DNA of 50,918 nucleotides. It comes from Candidatus Onthomonas avicola (GTDB lineage: Bacteria > Bacillota > Clostridia > Oscillospirales > Oscillospiraceae). Position 1 is the first letter of the stretch; each line of letters opens with the position of its first letter. Under the pieces are notes generated by a model. The model ran no database searches. It had not been told where the DNA came from and saw only the letters and a list, made by a program, of their open reading frames with translations. The stretch covers positions 1 through 50,918 of the forward strand of contig DVJB01000019.1 of NCBI GenBank assembly GCA_018710845.1. Direction: 5' to 3'. A program made the position numbers and the translations under genes. Of the stretch, positions 49,223 through 50,918 are shown in pieces.

Positions 49223-49246
49223 GGAGCAAATGCCTGCGCTTGCTCC
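49223..49246. repeat. Solitary hairpin resembling the closing hairpin of family B
   Basis: GGAGCAAATGC and GCGCTTGCTCC (49223-49246) match the GAGCAAATGCctGCATTTGCTC end hairpin of B3 closely but stand alone. It lies in the 88-base gap between hprK and the ROK gene and may be a relic. Confidence 0.5.
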
Positions 49247-49263
49247 GGTCCTGCGCGCCCGCC

Positions 49264-50217
49264 TCAGAGCATTCCGTTTTCGGCGAGCTGCTGGTCAAAA
49301 TGCGCGTTGATCTGATCGGTGAATTCCTTGGCTGCGTTGTAGCCCATCTTCTTGTGGCGGTTGTTCATGGCGGCCACCTCGATGACGACGGCGAGGTTGC
49401 GCCCCGGCTTGACTGGGATGGTCAGCGTCGGCAGCTGCACGTCTAAAATGGAGGTGTACAGGCTCTCCAGCCCGAGGCGGTCGTAGAGCATGCCCTCCTT
49501 CCACAGCTCCAGGTTGATGACCATATTGATCTCCTGGCTATCCTTGACGGCGGACATGCCGAACAGCCGCCGCACGTCGATCACGCCGATGCCGCGCAGC
49601 TCGACGTAGTAGCGGATCAGCTCGGGGGCCATGCCGGTCAGGGAGTTGGCGCCGGAGCGGCGGATCTCCACCGCGTCGTCCGCGATCAGCCGGTGGCCGC
49701 GCTTGATGAGCTCCACCGCCGTCTCGCTCTTGCCCACGCCGCTCTCGCCGAGCAGCAGCACGCCCTCGCCGTAGATCTCCAGCAGCACCCCGTGGCGGGT
49801 GATGCGCGGGGCCAGGGCGTTGTTCAGATAGGTGATCAGGCTGGTCTGGAGCGCGGCGGTGTTCTGGTCGCTGCGCAGGAGGGGGCGGTTATACTTTTCC
49901 GCCGCCGCCAGGCATTCCGGAAAGATGTCCAGGTTGCGCGCGATGATGACCGCCGGGATGGGCCGGGAGAGGAGCGCGTCAAACCGGCTCTGCCGCTCCT
50001 CCGGGTCGAGCCCGGTGAGATAGGTCCACTCCACCATCCCCAGCAGCTGGATCCGCTCATTGTCAAAGTAATCGTAAAAGCCGACCAGCTGCAGTCCGGG
50101 CCGGTTGATGCTCGGCTTATAGATACGGGTCTTCTCGTCCTTGGGGCCGCCGCGGATCACCTGCAGGTTGAACTCCTTGATCAGGACACCCAATTCCACG
50201 TAATAGCCTCGTTCCAA
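49264..50217 (-). CDS. hprK: HPr kinase/phosphorylase
   Basis: A 317-residue bifunctional enzyme that phosphorylates or dephosphorylates Ser46 of HPr and so sets carbon catabolite repression in Firmicutes. Walker A is GESGVGKSETA; the family loop LIADDAVEIRR and IGVIDVRRLFG follow, and the C-terminal helix YNAAKEFTDQINAHF is complete. The start is a TTG at 50217 with AAAGGAGG eight bases before it. An ATG six bases earlier on the strand is in another frame and stops after 13 codons. It fits the trehalose PTS in the same window. Confidence 0.95.
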   Translation of the reverse strand: MERGYYVELGVLIKEFNLQVIRGGPKDEKTRIYKPSINRPGLQLVGFYDYFDNERIQLLGMVEWTYLTGLDPEERQSRFDALLSRPIPAVIIARNLDIFPECLAAAEKYNRPLLRSDQNTAALQTSLITYLNNALAPRITRHGVLLEIYGEGVLLLGESGVGKSETAVELIKRGHRLIADDAVEIRRSGANSLTGMAPELIRYYVELRGIGVIDVRRLFGMSAVKDSQEINMVINLELWKEGMLYDRLGLESLYTSILDVQLPTLTIPVKPGRNLAVVIEVAAMNNRHKKMGYNAAKEFTDQINAHFDQQLAENGML

Positions 50218-50255
50218 GCCATCCGCCTCCTTTGAGCGTTCGTCTGGTTTACTTT

Positions 50256-50284
50256 AGTATAACGGGTTTTCATATCTTTGGCAA
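50256..50284 (-). promoter_or_regulatory. Promoter of hprK
   Basis: Minus-strand TTGCCA (50279-50284), 17-bp spacer, TATACT (50256-50261). Confidence 0.7.
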
Positions 50285-50353
50285 CGTTTTCTTTCCGGAC
50301 ACGGCCGCTTTTTCCGCCGGACAGGGCGGCGAAGAAAAAATTGACGCCGGGGG

Positions 50354-50382
50354 TTGATTTTTGGCGCGCGATCTGATAAAAT
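50354..50382 (+). promoter_or_regulatory. Promoter of rpmB
   Basis: TTGATT (50354-50359), 17-bp spacer, TAAAAT (50377-50382), 41 bases before the start codon. Confidence 0.65.
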
Positions 50383-50423
50383 AACTGACGCTGTTGATTT
50401 GATTTAGCGAGGAGGTTATGCAA

Positions 50424-50609
50424 ATGGCTAAGTGCGACTTTTGCGGCAAGGGCGTTGTGTTCGGCATTCAGGTTTCCCACTCTCACCGCCGCTCCAACCG
50501 CCCCTGGAAGCCCAACGTGAAGCGCGTCAAGGCGGTCGTGAATGGCACCCCCACCCACGTCTATGCCTGCACGCGGTGCCTCCGTTCCGGTAAAGTCGAG
50601 CGCGCCTGA
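50424..50609 (+). CDS. rpmB: 50S ribosomal protein L28, cysteine-containing form
   Basis: A 61-residue ribosomal protein of the large subunit. The start at 50424 is preferred over the ATG at 50418, because GGAGG is eight bases from the former and only two from the latter. Family marks are VSHSHRRSNRPWKPNVKRVK and the C-terminal LRSGKVERA. Two pairs of cysteines, CDFC and CTRC, would make a zinc ribbon, so it is the C-plus type. The gene is single, with its own promoter and terminator. Confidence 0.95.
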   Translation: MAKCDFCGKGVVFGIQVSHSHRRSNRPWKPNVKRVKAVVNGTPTHVYACTRCLRSGKVERA

Positions 50610-50626
50610 GGGCGGGCTGACAAACA

Positions 50627-50660
50627 CACCTCTCCGCTCGGGAAGGCGGAGGGGTGTTTT
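50627..50660 (+). terminator. Terminator of rpmB
   Basis: CACCTCTCCGC pairs with GCGGAGGGGTG (one wobble) and is followed by TTTTGTT. Confidence 0.85.
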
Positions 50661-50732
50661 GTTATGTTGTGGACAGGATACCCTGGCAAAAACGCTGCTA
50701 TGGGTATAAAAAGGCGGCCGGATGGGTATCAG

Positions 50733-50918
50733 ATTGTCAAAAAGGTCTCACCGAGTTTGGCTCGAAGAGCCAAATAGAGTCCAATTCATTTTTGGCACGG
50801 GCGTGTACCGGGCCAAAAATACTGATAGTCCGGCAAGTGTGCGGATTTTTGGAACAAAAATCCGTGCGCGCAGTCGGACTGCAAACTCGCGCAAATGCTT
50901 GCATTTGCGCGAAAGGCT
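50733..50918 (+). repeat. Repeat element B4 (cut by window end)
   Basis: Fourth family B copy. Cassette M is absent. The core stem is AGTCCGGC (50827-50834) with GTCGGACT (50873-50880), which pairs fully if one G-U wobble is allowed. Between its arms sits a different hairpin, CGGATTTTTG/CAAAAATCCG (50842-50864), not found in the other copies. The closing CGCGCAAATG hairpin is near the window edge. Confidence 0.88.

Noticed and set aside
50182-50223. A 13-codon frame starting at an ATG just before the hprK start
   Set aside because: It overlaps hprK in another frame and ends quickly. AGGAGG serves the TTG start of hprK better. It could be a leader peptide but there is no support.

Overview
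The window looks like a chromosomal segment of a high-GC member of the Clostridia, most likely Oscillospiraceae-like. This is inferred from the gene set: T-box-controlled thrS, HprK, RpmB with two CxxC pairs, YlmH/DUF896/DUF951/DUF3842 family proteins, PTS trehalose genes, and strong AGGAGG ribosome sites with frequent TTG/GTG starts. No 16S rRNA or other taxonomic marker is present, so the lineage is a guess. There are 47 protein genes, one tRNA-Gly(CCC), one T-box leader, and an unusual load of intergenic repeats.

Layout. 1-5.6 kb: end of aspartokinase, an SDR, an ATP-grasp ligase, and the trkA-trkH potassium uptake operon (minus). 5.7-7.7 kb: an unknown protein followed by an HTH + P-loop kinase + CYTH triple fusion. 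8.0-9.5 kb: nicotinate phosphoribosyltransferase (minus). 9.7-16 kb: a plus-strand run of rarA, DUF951, hisC, a LacI regulator, UDP-GlcNAc 2-epimerase and phosphoglucosamine mutase. 16.1-19.6 kb: a two-component system whose promoter carries 11-bp tandem repeats. 19.7-22.2 kb: minus-strand comEA, a small membrane protein, an HD protein, DUF896 and ylmH. 22.4-26.2 kb: an amylosucrase-like GH13 enzyme, a histidine phosphatase, and a zinc-ribbon membrane protein. 26.3-30.9 kb: the trehalose module treC, treP (EIIBCA) and treR, with an operator over the treP -10 box. 31.4-33.5 kb: an alpha/beta hydrolase and a DUF362 protein. 34-42.7 kb: DUF3842, then larE-larB-larC (nickel-pincer cofactor synthesis), tightly coupled to a five-gene Nik/Dpp-type ABC importer. 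No LarA enzyme is in the window, so the cofactor's user must lie elsewhere. 42.8-50.9 kb: an acidic-tailed protein, thrS with its T-box, tRNA-Gly, coaX, an inositol-phosphatase-like gene, a ROK kinase, hprK and rpmB.

The most unusual content lies between genes. Two related families of about 240-300 bp non-coding elements (called A and B here) occur seven times, usually just after the 3' end of a gene. Each is a chain of hairpins. Several stems change by compensatory base pairs between copies, and a 45-bp two-hairpin cassette is present in some copies of both families and absent from others. Two A copies are bracketed by 27-bp and 32-bp direct duplications of local sequence, which fixes their boundaries and suggests recent insertion. 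A third repeat type (C) is a 115-bp tandem array (3.8 units) with GTAGGG-type inverted ends. I recognise no transposase, reverse transcriptase or nuclease gene in the window that could mobilise them. They are the best candidate for an undescribed system here.

A second regulatory observation is a pair of divergent MerR-type promoters (33.6 and 33.95 kb). Each has a GGAGT-NN-ACTCC dyad between -35 and -10, and they face DUF362 and DUF3842/lar respectively, with an A element between them. All functional calls are from reading the sequence; no database search was run.
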